Part shown: positions 44,044 through 52,782 of the stretch, piece by piece
Layout of the letters: every line of letters starts with the position of its first letter
Position numbering within the stretch: the first letter of the stretch is position 1
Assembly: GCF_000346485.2 (NCBI RefSeq)
Contig: NZ_KQ976356.1
Location: forward strand, 1-64,000
Direction of reading: 5' to 3'
Length of the DNA stretch: 64,000 bases
Origin: Scytonema hofmannii PCC 7110
GTDB lineage: Bacteria > Cyanobacteriota > Cyanobacteriia > Cyanobacteriales > Nostocaceae
The notes under the pieces: generated by a model
Told to the model about the DNA's origin: nothing
Databases searched by the model: none
The model's input: the letters and a program-made list of their open reading frames with translations, nothing else
Program-made: the position numbers and the translations under genes

Positions 44044-46818
44044 ATGAACGAGCAGGTAATTTTTATGGCTCAGCCTGAGTGGTTACAAGCAAACAAACAG
44101 GTTTATTCCAAAGAACATGGCGTCATCCATATCGCCGCTATCATTGATGAAAATCTTTACTTTAAAAAGGGAAATGTAAATCAGATTCTCTTTAACTGGA
44201 AACAAGAAGTCAATAACGGTAATCTCCTTCCCATTCATGAAGCACCACCCGGTAAAAGTATCCTCTATCAAGAGATAGCCGCTATTCTCGACGGCATGGG
44301 AAAACTACAGAGTTGTGATATCATTCCCGCAACTGTTGCTAAACTGTCTCCCATACCAGATGATATTCATCCTGAAGTTAAAGAGGCTCTTATCAAATTA
44401 GGAATTAATCAATTATATTCCCACCAAATTGAGGCTTGGTTAGCTTACAAACAAGGGCGGGATATTATCCTTCAAACTCCTACAAGCAGTGGCAAGAGTA
44501 TCTCTTTCCTAATTCCAATTATTCACGAGTGCTTGAATGGTAAATCTGCTTTAGTGTTCTTTAACCTCAAAGCACTTGCGTTTGACCAGGTACAAAAAAT
44601 CCAATCCTTTGTTAGTTACCTAGATGAAAAAATTCGCCCGCAAGTCCTTAATATCAATGGTGACATCCCACCCCAAGAACGCAAATCGCTCTACAGCAAT
44701 AAACCATCCATAGTCTGCATCACTCCCGATGTCTGGAATCACGAACTAAACAATTATCAAAACAATTCTAACTGGGGGTTTATCGAAACTATTAGGAATA
44801 TCTCGATTATTGTTTGTGACGAAACTCATTTTTACCAAGGCGTTTTTGGCGCTCATTTTGCACTACTGAATCGACGCACTCAACTCATGATGGAATCTGC
44901 TGGCAATGATATTTCTAAACTGAGATATGTATTCGCCTCCGCTACTATCAGCAACAGCAGCGAAATCGCCCAAAAGATATCGAATCGAGTCGAGAATAAC
45001 AACCTCACTATTATTGACCAAAGTGGGGCAAAACGCTCGGAGATTACTTTCCTGAGTCTCAAACCGCGAAACAACACCCTTTACCAAACTGCCCAAGTTG
45101 CAGCCATGCTTGTGAGTAAAGGAATTGTTGGCATATGCTTTTGCGATAGCAGGGAATTAGTCAAGGTTTTGACCAACACTATCCGTAAGACTTTAGCCCA
45201 GATGCAACTACCTCACTTGGAAGAAACTATCTCGGCATTTTATGGCAGTATGAAGCCCAATCAACGAAACAAAATTATTGAGGATATTCAGGACGGAAAG
45301 GTCAAATTTATTGTCTCAACTAGTGCTTTGGAAGCTGGGCTTGACATTGGCTGCATTGATGCAACGGTTGTGCATAGCTATCCCGGCTCAATTCTTGCCT
45401 TTCGTCAAAGGGCAGGACGTGCTGGCAGGCAGGAAGCAGGGCTGTTAGTGTTTGTGCCTTCCAAAAGGTCGATTATGGATTCTTACTACGCCTACCACCC
45501 AGAACGCCTTTTGTCTGACTCTCCAGAAGTTATCAACTTTAACCACAATTATGAGACAATTTTGTCACAGCACATTCTTGCTTGTTGCAAAGAAAGTAAA
45601 CCCACGCTCGCTCAAATTGCCCGTCATTTTGGTAACTCTGGAGATGCGATCGCACGACAACTCATCGCCGATAACCAGTTGATATTCAGCTACAACCAAA
45701 GGCTGACAACTAACCGCAACCTCGGCTATGTACACTCAGCTATTAAAGTCAGAGGCAATACCGACAGAAATGTCAGTTACATCAATCAAAATAGCGGGGA
45801 GGAATTTGAAGAAAGCGCAGCTTCTTCTGCTTTGCGAGAAGTTTACCCTGGAGCAATTTATCCCGCTCAAGATTACGATGGCAATCCCGTGTGGTACAAG
45901 TCTAACGAACTTAACCTAACCGAAGGGAAAGCTATTCTTAAGCCAATCGGTTCAACCAATCTCTTTACCCGCGCCCAAGGGAATCTAGACTTTAAGGAAA
46001 TTAAACTCACAGGCGGTGCTAAAATCATCAACCTTCCCCAAGGAGCAGCAAGATTCACACCTTTAAGCGCCAAAATCAAAGAAGAAATTTGGGGTTATAA
46101 CTTATACAGATGGTTAACCAAATGGACTTGTAGCAATAACAAATGTCGTCACTTTAATTCAAAATTACCCGAACATTTACAAACTTGTCCTGCATGCAGT
46201 ACCCAACTTGTTGAACGAGAAGTTATCGAGCTATTGGAGGAAAACAAATATAAGGAAGCGCTTGCCCTTAACTACAACACATTCTGCATTAGGGTTGAAA
46301 TAAATGCCGAAGCCAGAAAATACTTTAGGACAACGATCCAAAACATCAGAAAAGATATACTTAACAAGCAGAAGTATATCCCAAATGAAGAAAAAACGTT
46401 ATTTGAAAGCAATGAAATCAATATTTGCGTTCATACTCTTGCACATCAACTCATACTCAGTCTACCACTGGTCGAACATGGAGCTAACAGTCGAGATATG
46501 GATTTTATCCTATTTGAAAAGCCCGATAACCCTCACTTAGTTGGCTACTTCTTCGACACGTGCCAACACGGTACGGGAATGTGCGATACGCTTGTCAAAT
46601 ATCTAGAGACAGCTTTTATGAAAGCCAGGTTTCTGGTACAAAATTGCCCTTGTAAATACGGCTGCTCCTCTTGTACCACTATTCATCGCTGTCCTAATGA
46701 TAACGAAGCTTTGTTTAAATCTGTTGGGTTAACTCTCCTAGAGGATATCATAACTTTCCAACAGAAGAATGCAGAAGTCAGAATACATCCGTCAGAATCA
46801 GAATCAATCAGTGGGTAA
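44044..46818 (+). CDS. MrfA/YprA-like superfamily II helicase with DUF1998-type Cys region
   Basis: 924 residues. Motif I is TPTSSGKS (about 146-153), motif II DETH (about 259-262), motif III SATIS (about 299-303), and motif VI RQRAGRAGRQ near 458-467. A four-Cys zinc site (about 695-722; C-x4-C ... CPAC) and the terminal cluster CPCKYGCSSC near 867-876 are the signature of MrfA/Hrq1-type helicases in DNA repair. Related DUF1998 proteins occur in DISARM, but the partners are absent. Met8 (44065) is an alternative start. The last residues (NAEVRIHPSESESISG) come from a heptamer repeat that also gives the stop. Confidence 0.85.
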   Translation: MNEQVIFMAQPEWLQANKQVYSKEHGVIHIAAIIDENLYFKKGNVNQILFNWKQEVNNGNLLPIHEAPPGKSILYQEIAAILDGMGKLQSCDIIPATVAKLSPIPDDIHPEVKEALIKLGINQLYSHQIEAWLAYKQGRDIILQTPTSSGKSISFLIPIIHECLNGKSALVFFNLKALAFDQVQKIQSFVSYLDEKIRPQVLNINGDIPPQERKSLYSNKPSIVCITPDVWNHELNNYQNNSNWGFIETIRNISIIVCDETHFYQGVFGAHFALLNRRTQLMMESAGNDISKLRYVFASATISNSSEIAQKISNRVENNNLTIIDQSGAKRSEITFLSLKPRNNTLYQTAQVAAMLVSKGIVGICFCDSRELVKVLTNTIRKTLAQMQLPHLEETISAFYGSMKPNQRNKIIEDIQDGKVKFIVSTSALEAGLDIGCIDATVVHSYPGSILAFRQRAGRAGRQEAGLLVFVPSKRSIMDSYYAYHPERLLSDSPEVINFNHNYETILSQHILACCKESKPTLAQIARHFGNSGDAIARQLIADNQLIFSYNQRLTTNRNLGYVHSAIKVRGNTDRNVSYINQNSGEEFEESAASSALREVYPGAIYPAQDYDGNPVWYKSNELNLTEGKAILKPIGSTNLFTRAQGNLDFKEIKLTGGAKIINLPQGAARFTPLSAKIKEEIWGYNLYRWLTKWTCSNNKCRHFNSKLPEHLQTCPACSTQLVEREVIELLEENKYKEALALNYNTFCIRVEINAEARKYFRTTIQNIRKDILNKQKYIPNEEKTLFESNEINICVHTLAHQLILSLPLVEHGANSRDMDFILFEKPDNPHLVGYFFDTCQHGTGMCDTLVKYLETAFMKARFLVQNCPCKYGCSSCTTIHRCPNDNEALFKSVGLTLLEDIITFQQKNAEVRIHPSESESISG

Positions 46819-46941
46819 TTCAAACTTGCCACCTAGAAGCCCCACTAAATCAAATATTTAAAGGTGTCTTAAACCCCTTTATTCATTCGTCAATCGTACA
46901 GGATTCATGCAGAATTCTGAATTCTGTCTCCTGAATTATTT
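46763..46941 (+). repeat. palindromic heptamer element, copy 7 (overlaps the helicase 3' end)
   Basis: AGAAGAATGCAGAAGTCAG at the left, the core CACCTAGAAGCCCCACTAAA and TTTATTCATTCGTCAATCG, and an inverted right arm ending TCTCCTGAATTATT. The helicase stop codon lies inside the element. Confidence 0.85.
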
Positions 46942-47050
46942 CTTGATAAAACCTAGAACTATTCCTGCCATTAAAAGGCGGGAATCTTTTTTGTAGTAAA
47001 CCCACATACATCGCTACGCAAGAGTTTATTGAAGTTTATAAAAATTAGTG

Positions 47051-47545
47051 ATGTCCGTCAAGTTATTAGCTGATTCAAGTCAAAACTTCCAACAGTTTCA
47101 AATTCTTCATGCACCGACCAAACTCTTAGCAGAGTTTAACTTAAAAATAGGAGATTTTGTCAAAGCAAATTGCATCCATCTTATCATCAATCATTCTGTC
47201 AATCTAGGCTATGAGGTAAAAATCTCTTGTCAAAAATCTGAACAAGAAAATCCCAAATATAGTTATCTCATACCAAGAAGAGAGACAGAACTACTTCTAG
47301 ACAGACCATTTGAACACCTGACCCATGAAGAATGGAAATTGCTCAAGCAATATAAACCAGAAATTAAAATCGATACAGTAAACGACATTTTTGGTGAATT
47401 GTACCGCATTTGGGAAGGAATCAAACTCATTGGAACTTTTTACCAGAATCTTGAAGGCTTTTGGGTATCTCAACCTTGTTACAGTACACAAAGCTTGAAA
47501 TGGCTTACTAAGGACGAAGCAATAGCATCCATCATTAACAGATAA
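47051..47545 (+). CDS. protein of unknown function
   Basis: 164 residues (MSVKLLADSSQNFQQFQILH). ATG 47051 follows immediately a GTG, which could also serve. It has no membrane segment or motif I recognise. It follows the helicase after an intervening repeat. Confidence 0.5.
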   Translation: MSVKLLADSSQNFQQFQILHAPTKLLAEFNLKIGDFVKANCIHLIINHSVNLGYEVKISCQKSEQENPKYSYLIPRRETELLLDRPFEHLTHEEWKLLKQYKPEIKIDTVNDIFGELYRIWEGIKLIGTFYQNLEGFWVSQPCYSTQSLKWLTKDEAIASIINR

Positions 47546-47639
47546 ATACAACAACAGTACCAGTAGAGATTTAGCAGGGTAGAAGTATGCCCTCAATCAG
47601 CATACAACCAACATTCATAAACCAAAATATCAACCAATT

Positions 47640-47858
47640 ATGGACAACCAAGAAATTAATTATTTTCTAGTAGGAATTTGCACTTTTCATTGGAACGCCG
47701 ACTTCAATAAATTCTGCGAAGTTTGCAACTTTGACCCCAATCATGGCTACTCGCTGGAAAAATGGCAACAGTGGCAACAGTTGGTAGCAGCTATCAAAGC
47801 ATTTGACCAAAATACTATTGCAAAGTTAGTAGAAGCAGGTCATTCACGAGTATCATAA
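47640..47858 (+). CDS. small protein of unknown function
   Basis: 72 residues (MDNQEINYFLVGICTFHWNA), with two Cys near 31 and a Trp/Gln-rich helix (EKWQQWQQLVAAIKAF). No family recognised. The 256 bp that follow are AT-rich and hold nothing I can name. Confidence 0.45.
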   Translation: MDNQEINYFLVGICTFHWNADFNKFCEVCNFDPNHGYSLEKWQQWQQLVAAIKAFDQNTIAKLVEAGHSRVS

Positions 47859-48114
47859 AAAATCCATTACTACCAGCGATCGTACTGGTAGTAATAAAAA
47901 ATTTACATATACTAATACTACGCATATAGCATTAAAAATATTTATAATTGTGTACTAAAAGCAGCTTTTTTTATTGTCTACATTTTTTAGATTTTTTCAT
48001 GTTCAAAATGTAGAGAATTCTTATATATTTTTGTTATATTTTTTTTGAGATGGTATCCATCACCAGCAGATGGATTACCTTGCAGGCGAGCATTCTAGAG
48101 GACTGGTTTTTACG

Positions 48115-48393
48115 TCACAATATTACATTCGATGTCGCCACTTCCAAGTCATAAGTAACTTCCTTGGGTTGTTTTATTGGTAATTTTTTCTTTGATTTAA
48201 CCAAAGTGGGTGAAGGTTTCTGCTTTTTTGGTTTTGTCGGTCTGCATTTTTCGCAATACAGTGGTTGTGATGGATAACACACCCGTTCTACCACATGATT
48301 GCAGCCCTTACATACAAAGCGGTACACTCGTTGCTTAATGACGCGAGTGTGAGCCTGAACGAATACTTCTTTAATTTCCAACTGTTTGTCCAT
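48115..48393 (-). CDS. small zinc-ribbon protein
   Basis: ATG 48393 (MDKQLEIKEVFVQAHTRVIK) is preferred over an in-frame start at 48411. The 92-residue product has four Cys as CKGC (about 28-31) and CEKC (about 47-50), consistent with a zinc ribbon, followed by a Lys/Pro-rich basic tail. A DNA- or RNA-binding role is suggested by composition only. Its start lies 19 bp from the start of the divergent gene at 48413. Confidence 0.55.
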   Translation of the reverse strand: MDKQLEIKEVFVQAHTRVIKQRVYRFVCKGCNHVVERVCYPSQPLYCEKCRPTKPKKQKPSPTLVKSKKKLPIKQPKEVTYDLEVATSNVIL

Positions 48394-48412
48394 TTGATTT
48401 GACTCAACCACT

Positions 48413-49189
48413 ATGCTTGAATATTCATCGATTTTGAGGTTACTGGAAGCTGAGCGCGATCGCTACGTATTGGAAGCGGCTGAATTAGAGCGTCGTCTCC
48501 AGCACGTTCGCAACCAAACGACTTCCTTAGAGGTTCTTATATCAGGTTACGCAAAAGAAGAGCAGATGTATCCATCTCAAAGGCGTTTTTTTGAATCTTC
48601 TAGTCAAGCACTTTTAGAAGATAGTCCAACCGATGAAGCTGATGGGGAAGAATCGGGGACAACAGGAGCACTCGATACGCTCACTCCTGAGAAAGAGGAC
48701 ACTAGACTCGATACTGCACAACAATCGAGTGTAGAAGTCAACCAAAGTGCGATCGCCCAAGAGACAGCAGCAAAGGCGATCGCATCACCTCCTACCCCAA
48801 ATCCCAATCACCAATCTCCAATTCCATTGGATGAAACTGTTGCGCCAGAAGTTGAGCCAGACATCTCGGACATTCCCAAACTAAATACTCCCAGGAAACC
48901 GGGAACCTTAGCGATGCTAGGCGAATTCCAAGAATATTCCGTCTCTAACGCTATCCTGATTTTGATGCGCCGCCGACCAGAACTCCATTTTCAAATAGAT
49001 GCGATTGTACGTGACTTGTATGGAGATGAATTAACACCCGAACAGTTTAAAAATGCCAAAATGAATGTTGGCAAGGCTCTATCTACGGGAGTAAACATCG
49101 GCTTATGGCATAGAGTGTTGCGAGCTTCGGGAGTGTATACTTTGCATTATGAAAAAGGAGTTACAGCTAAACCTTCTCGTCGCTCTTAG
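48413..49189 (+). CDS. coiled-coil / winged-helix-like protein of unknown function
   Basis: 258 residues. A coiled coil (about 5-45; LRLLEAERDRYVLEAAELER) leads to an acidic, Thr/Ser/Pro-rich linker (about 60-160), then a compact C-terminal domain (about 165-245; AILILMRRRPELHFQIDAIV) whose helix-turn-helix pattern resembles a winged helix. A DNA-binding regulator or replication accessory would fit its place upstream of the primase gene. Family not recognised. Confidence 0.55.
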   Translation: MLEYSSILRLLEAERDRYVLEAAELERRLQHVRNQTTSLEVLISGYAKEEQMYPSQRRFFESSSQALLEDSPTDEADGEESGTTGALDTLTPEKEDTRLDTAQQSSVEVNQSAIAQETAAKAIASPPTPNPNHQSPIPLDETVAPEVEPDISDIPKLNTPRKPGTLAMLGEFQEYSVSNAILILMRRRPELHFQIDAIVRDLYGDELTPEQFKNAKMNVGKALSTGVNIGLWHRVLRASGVYTLHYEKGVTAKPSRRS

Positions 49190-49305
49190 TTGAGATGTAT
49201 TCCCCTAATTACCTAAGAAAACCGTAGTTACACCAAATTTGAACAACAACCTATACTAACGCAATACGTATATGAATTATTACAAAAAATTCATGACATG
49301 AACTC

Positions 49306-50280
49306 ATGCACGCCCAAATCCGTCATCTGGTGGCTTCTTTGAACAGCTTACCCTCTGAATGGCAAATCGTTCCCACCTTTGGTAAACGTCCTCTAGGGAA
49401 AGATTGGGAGAAAAATACTTACTCTCCCAAAGAACTACAAGCCGAACTTATCCGCCGCCGCCTGAAAGTTTGGACAAACAACAGATATATCACCCCCACT
49501 GGCGTAGCCTTGGTATGTGGACCCAATCACCCCCAAGGATACTTAGTAGCCATAGACTGCGATGGAGAAAGTTCCTGGCGAAAAATCATACAAATCAATG
49601 AACATCCAGAACCAGAGGAACTGAAGCAACTTTCACCCGCCCAAGCATACGTTCGCGCTCAAAAATACCTCCCGGACACAGTTGCATTTACTTCTGGAAG
49701 GAAATACCGTAGTCAGCATTTATACCTTATCCCTGATTCGAGAACTTGGGAGGTAAAATCTTGCAAAGTCAAAACTGGGAAAGACGAGCACTTGGAGTTT
49801 AGGGGCAAAAACCTAGCTTCAATCCTCCCACCCTCCTTTCACCCAAACGGCAGAAAGTACAAATGGCTTCCCGGTTGCAGTCCATCTGAAATAGAAGTGC
49901 GTCAATCTCCTGACTGGGTAATTGCCCAAATGCTTATTAAGCAAGAGAAAAAAAGGGTACTAAATCTACCTCAAGAAAAGTATAACCGCAGATATAGGAT
50001 AGACAGGTACACGCACCTCTACCCCCAAATCGAAAAAAATATCCAGACTGCACTTGTACTGCTTGAGGTTATTCATCCCCGATTTGCAGATGATTACGAT
50101 TCGTGGATTCAAATAGGCATGGCACTTAAAAGTGTTAGTCCAATCTTACTTAAAGCATGGGATTCCTGGAGCCAGCTATCACCAAAGTACAAAATAGGCG
50201 AATGTGCTTATAAATGGCAGTCGTTTCGCAAAACTGGCATCACTATCCGTACTTTATTTAGGTTCGCTAATCTTTCTTAG
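49306..50280 (+). CDS. prim-pol (bifunctional DNA primase/polymerase) with PriCT-like domain
   Basis: 324 residues. The archaeo-eukaryotic primase-like domain shows AIDCDGES (about 84-91) as the metal-binding D-x-D site, SQHLYLIP (near 139) with the conserved His, and LEFRGKNLAS (near 164). A PriCT-2-like module follows (about 265-315; DDYDSWIQIGMALKSVSP). Plasmid and phage initiators of this type often carry a fused helicase, which is absent here. A role in replication initiation is inferred. The gene is convergent with the nucleotidyltransferase gene. Confidence 0.75.
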   Translation: MHAQIRHLVASLNSLPSEWQIVPTFGKRPLGKDWEKNTYSPKELQAELIRRRLKVWTNNRYITPTGVALVCGPNHPQGYLVAIDCDGESSWRKIIQINEHPEPEELKQLSPAQAYVRAQKYLPDTVAFTSGRKYRSQHLYLIPDSRTWEVKSCKVKTGKDEHLEFRGKNLASILPPSFHPNGRKYKWLPGCSPSEIEVRQSPDWVIAQMLIKQEKKRVLNLPQEKYNRRYRIDRYTHLYPQIEKNIQTALVLLEVIHPRFADDYDSWIQIGMALKSVSPILLKAWDSWSQLSPKYKIGECAYKWQSFRKTGITIRTLFRFANLS

Positions 50281-50304
50281 TATGAACAGTCAAATGGGTC
50301 ATTT

Positions 50305-51177
50305 TCATGATTTCTCTGGTGGGAGTTGCCAAGGTTGTTGTCTCCAACCTAGTCTTCGCTTTGCTAATGATGTATCGACTTGCGGCATATGAATATCTAC
50401 AAGATCTAAGGTTTCTTGAACTAACTCCTCAAGCCGATCGGCAGCTGGATCGGGAGCGGCATGAAATAAATTTTCAATCCGATCTGCAACATTTTTTGGC
50501 GCAATACTCATTTGTTCAACAAAGCGTCTCATGCGCTTAAACTGAAACGTTGAATAGTACAATCGATTCAACCCAGACAAAACACCTAAAAGATTTTGGG
50601 CTGCTTCAACTAAAACTTGATAGTAAAAAAGGGTTGCGTCACGCTCTGCTAAGTGCTGTTGCACACCCCACAACGGAAAAAAATGAAGATGCTGTTCAAC
50701 CATCGCTTGTGCCAATGCATCGGGATATTCAGCAACTTTCGCTTTCCATTGCTGGATTAGTATCTCATTATATAATGGAATGCAAATTAAGGTTCCAGAC
50801 ATGGCTTTCATTAACGGAGTTTTTACATCGAATTTCTCTAAAATGTTTGCGATGTCTTGTTCCCATTGCGCGATCGTCACATGACCAAACTGACATTCCA
50901 CTCCATTGACTAAATAAGCCTCAGCAAACCCGCCATCAGAGCGATCGCCAATTACCCAAAGAGGTTCTGAACCTTGATTTTGCTGACGCGCAATCTGTAA
51001 TTCTTCATCAGTTGGTAAGTCCGAGTAGTAAATGCTCATGTCAATATCAGAATATTCATCACACAACCCTTCTGCAACTGAACCTGTAACCATTGCTGCT
51101 TTAACCTTTGAATTGGCGGTGTAAGCTTTTACATTACGCTTTGCTAACTCAAGAAGATATTGTCTTCTATCATTCAT
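50305..51177 (-). CDS. nucleotidyltransferase-domain protein
   Basis: ATG 51177 (MNDRRQYLLELAKRNVKAYT) is preferred; an earlier start at 51207 is possible. Near residues 30-50 the pattern GSVAEGLCDEYSDIDMSIYY is the GS-x10-DxD signature of the polymerase-beta-like nucleotidyltransferase fold. The remaining roughly 200 residues are helical. Members include aminoglycoside nucleotidyltransferases and uncharacterised proteins. The substrate cannot be read from sequence. Confidence 0.75.
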   Translation of the reverse strand: MNDRRQYLLELAKRNVKAYTANSKVKAAMVTGSVAEGLCDEYSDIDMSIYYSDLPTDEELQIARQQNQGSEPLWVIGDRSDGGFAEAYLVNGVECQFGHVTIAQWEQDIANILEKFDVKTPLMKAMSGTLICIPLYNEILIQQWKAKVAEYPDALAQAMVEQHLHFFPLWGVQQHLAERDATLFYYQVLVEAAQNLLGVLSGLNRLYYSTFQFKRMRRFVEQMSIAPKNVADRIENLFHAAPDPAADRLEELVQETLDLVDIHMPQVDTSLAKRRLGWRQQPWQLPPEKS

Positions 51178-51531
51178 AGATTTTTCTGAAAAGGAAAGGG
51201 TATACATCCATGATGCAATATCGCCAATGCAAGCTCATCGGGCACATTTCGCCTTCACCCCAGCGATCGCACAAATAAACATAAAACGAGTGACTTTTGC
51301 GGTGATGCAACCAACGAACCACACTCCGCGATCGCCGCTCAATATCTCCTGACGCTAACCCTAACTGGAGGATTGAAAAAGTTCACCAGTTATTTTGACC
51401 TCAAAACAATGTCAACTTGTAGTTTGTACACAAGTATTGACAATTTCACAAAATACTACATGCCATAGATAAACTACCACAACAACTAACGCATATCTAT
51501 CTCGAAAAAGTAGATTCGGGATAGATTTTTT
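51178..51531. other. intergenic region with a possible gene relic
   Basis: On the minus strand an open frame between stops at 51383 and 51170 encodes a compact sequence (SVVRWLHHRKSHSFYVYLCD; then RWGEGEMCPMSLHWRYC) with no upstream Met. It overlaps the start of the nucleotidyltransferase gene and may be a truncated gene remnant. The rest of the interval is AT-rich and probably holds promoters for both flanking genes. Confidence 0.3.
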
Positions 51532-52221
51532 ATGAATCGATTCAACCATAAAGTACTTGAGATAGTCGAACATAATCCAGAATGTTTGCTTTCTCAGCAT
51601 TCTTATCTAAACCTAAGAAGTCAATCCGAAGTTGCTGGAAATCAGTTTCACCTCATCATGCAGCAAATTGGGCTAGGGTTACCAGTTGAACCCTTTTTAA
51701 AAGAATACCCTCAAATTGCTAATTGGGTAGACAGGGTAAAACCATTTCTAGATACTCCAGGCAGTAAACAATGGAAAGCCCAACTTCAATACTTGTATCA
51801 TCAAAATCTACTATATAGCGAGTACGATCTGGTTGTCTATGGAGAACATCAAGTCATCGGTTTTGACTGGAGTATTCAAAAACCTATCTTATTTGATACT
51901 TTAGAAAACACATGGCAAACTCAATTAAGGCTATTCCTCTTACACCAAGAAACTGAGATGCCATTAGAACAGATTAGCTTAATTTACCTATTTGTTAATA
52001 CTGGCAATCTCTATCAGTTTACCTATTCTAAGGACAAACACATGGCTTTCTTTAAAAGACTAGAAGAAACACTAGCGCCATTTGTCAGCGAAACAGAAAA
52101 TTGTCCAAGTAAACAAGCAAATTCTACCCACATGACTCCTCAAGAAGCTCATGCCAAATGGATGGTAAGAGAAATATCGACTGAGGAATATTTAGCAGCT
52201 ATTCCTGAAGTGGAAATATGA
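51532..52221 (+). CDS. PD-(D/E)XK (RecB/Cas4-like) nuclease-fold protein
   Basis: 229 residues. The segment YSEYDLVVYGEHQVIGFDWS shows the cyanobacterial PD-(D/E)XK layout: Asp99, a strand, Asp112-Trp113. The usual Lys after DW is replaced by Ser114, with Lys117 three residues later, so activity may be altered or use a migrated Lys. TWQTQLRLFLL near 128-138 fits the Q-x-x-x-Y-like motif of the RecB group. The gene overlaps the next by 4 bp. The combination with a downstream methyltransferase suggests DNA processing. Confidence 0.65.
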   Translation: MNRFNHKVLEIVEHNPECLLSQHSYLNLRSQSEVAGNQFHLIMQQIGLGLPVEPFLKEYPQIANWVDRVKPFLDTPGSKQWKAQLQYLYHQNLLYSEYDLVVYGEHQVIGFDWSIQKPILFDTLENTWQTQLRLFLLHQETEMPLEQISLIYLFVNTGNLYQFTYSKDKHMAFFKRLEETLAPFVSETENCPSKQANSTHMTPQEAHAKWMVREISTEEYLAAIPEVEI

Positions 52222-52562
52222 ATCCGACAGAATTCAATATTACTAAAATCGAACTGACTCCTGATGGTGGTTGGACGCTCAATATCCTTTCGCGCCGAGT
52301 AGCAACTATCACTGACCCCTTGGGAAACCGAAAAACTACCTACTTTGGGTTCGATACCAAAGAACAAGCCGAGAAGTTTAAAGATTGGCTTGTCCAAAAC
52401 AAAAAATGTACTAGTGCAATTGTTCGCACTACCGAACGATTAACTACTGCCTGGGAGGTCAAAGCTTGGGGTGTACCGACCTCCCTCATTCTTGAATGCA
52501 CTCTCAAAGATTTGAAGGAATCAAATAATGCAACTGTCGCTACTGAATCTGCCTTGCGATAA
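52218..52562 (+). CDS. small protein of unknown function between nuclease and methyltransferase genes
   Basis: 114 residues (MNPTEFNITKIELTPDGGWT), compact and without a recognised motif. It overlaps the upstream nuclease gene by ATGA and the downstream gene by 35 bp in another frame, so translational coupling is strong. Its role is unknown. Confidence 0.6.
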   Translation: MNPTEFNITKIELTPDGGWTLNILSRRVATITDPLGNRKTTYFGFDTKEQAEKFKDWLVQNKKCTSAIVRTTERLTTAWEVKAWGVPTSLILECTLKDLKESNNATVATESALR

Positions 52563-52782
52563 AGATAATTCACCTCTAAAAATTTTCAACATTCCTAACC
52601 AAGAAAAAGCAGCAGTTCTCCGAGAACTAGCCGCTTCAATGCAATCGAAAATTGACCAAAAGAAGAACCCTGCTATTGGCAATCAACGTCCAACAAAGCG
52701 CCGTAAAACCATAGCCCAAGGCATAATTCAAGAAGGAATTGAACTTGAGATAATTCAGTCCTGGTTAATTGCGATCGTCTAA
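52528..52782 (+). CDS. N-terminal piece of a DNA methyltransferase split by an in-frame stop
   Basis: 84 residues, with AAGGAA 9 nt before the ATG. The sequence ends ...WLIAIV, TAA (52780), and the following ATG starts the methyltransferase fragment in the same frame with zero spacing. Read through, the two give one protein of 346 codons plus the stop position. Basic residues (RPTKRRKTIAQG) suggest nucleic acid contact. Either a nonsense mutation or a stop-restart arrangement would give this layout. Confidence 0.6.
   Translation: MQLSLLNLPCDKDNSPLKIFNIPNQEKAAVLRELAASMQSKIDQKKNPAIGNQRPTKRRKTIAQGIIQEGIELEIIQSWLIAIV

Noticed and set aside
43541-46818. DISARM defence locus
   Set aside because: Only one DUF1998-type helicase is present; DrmB, DrmC and the DISARM methyltransferase are not adjacent.
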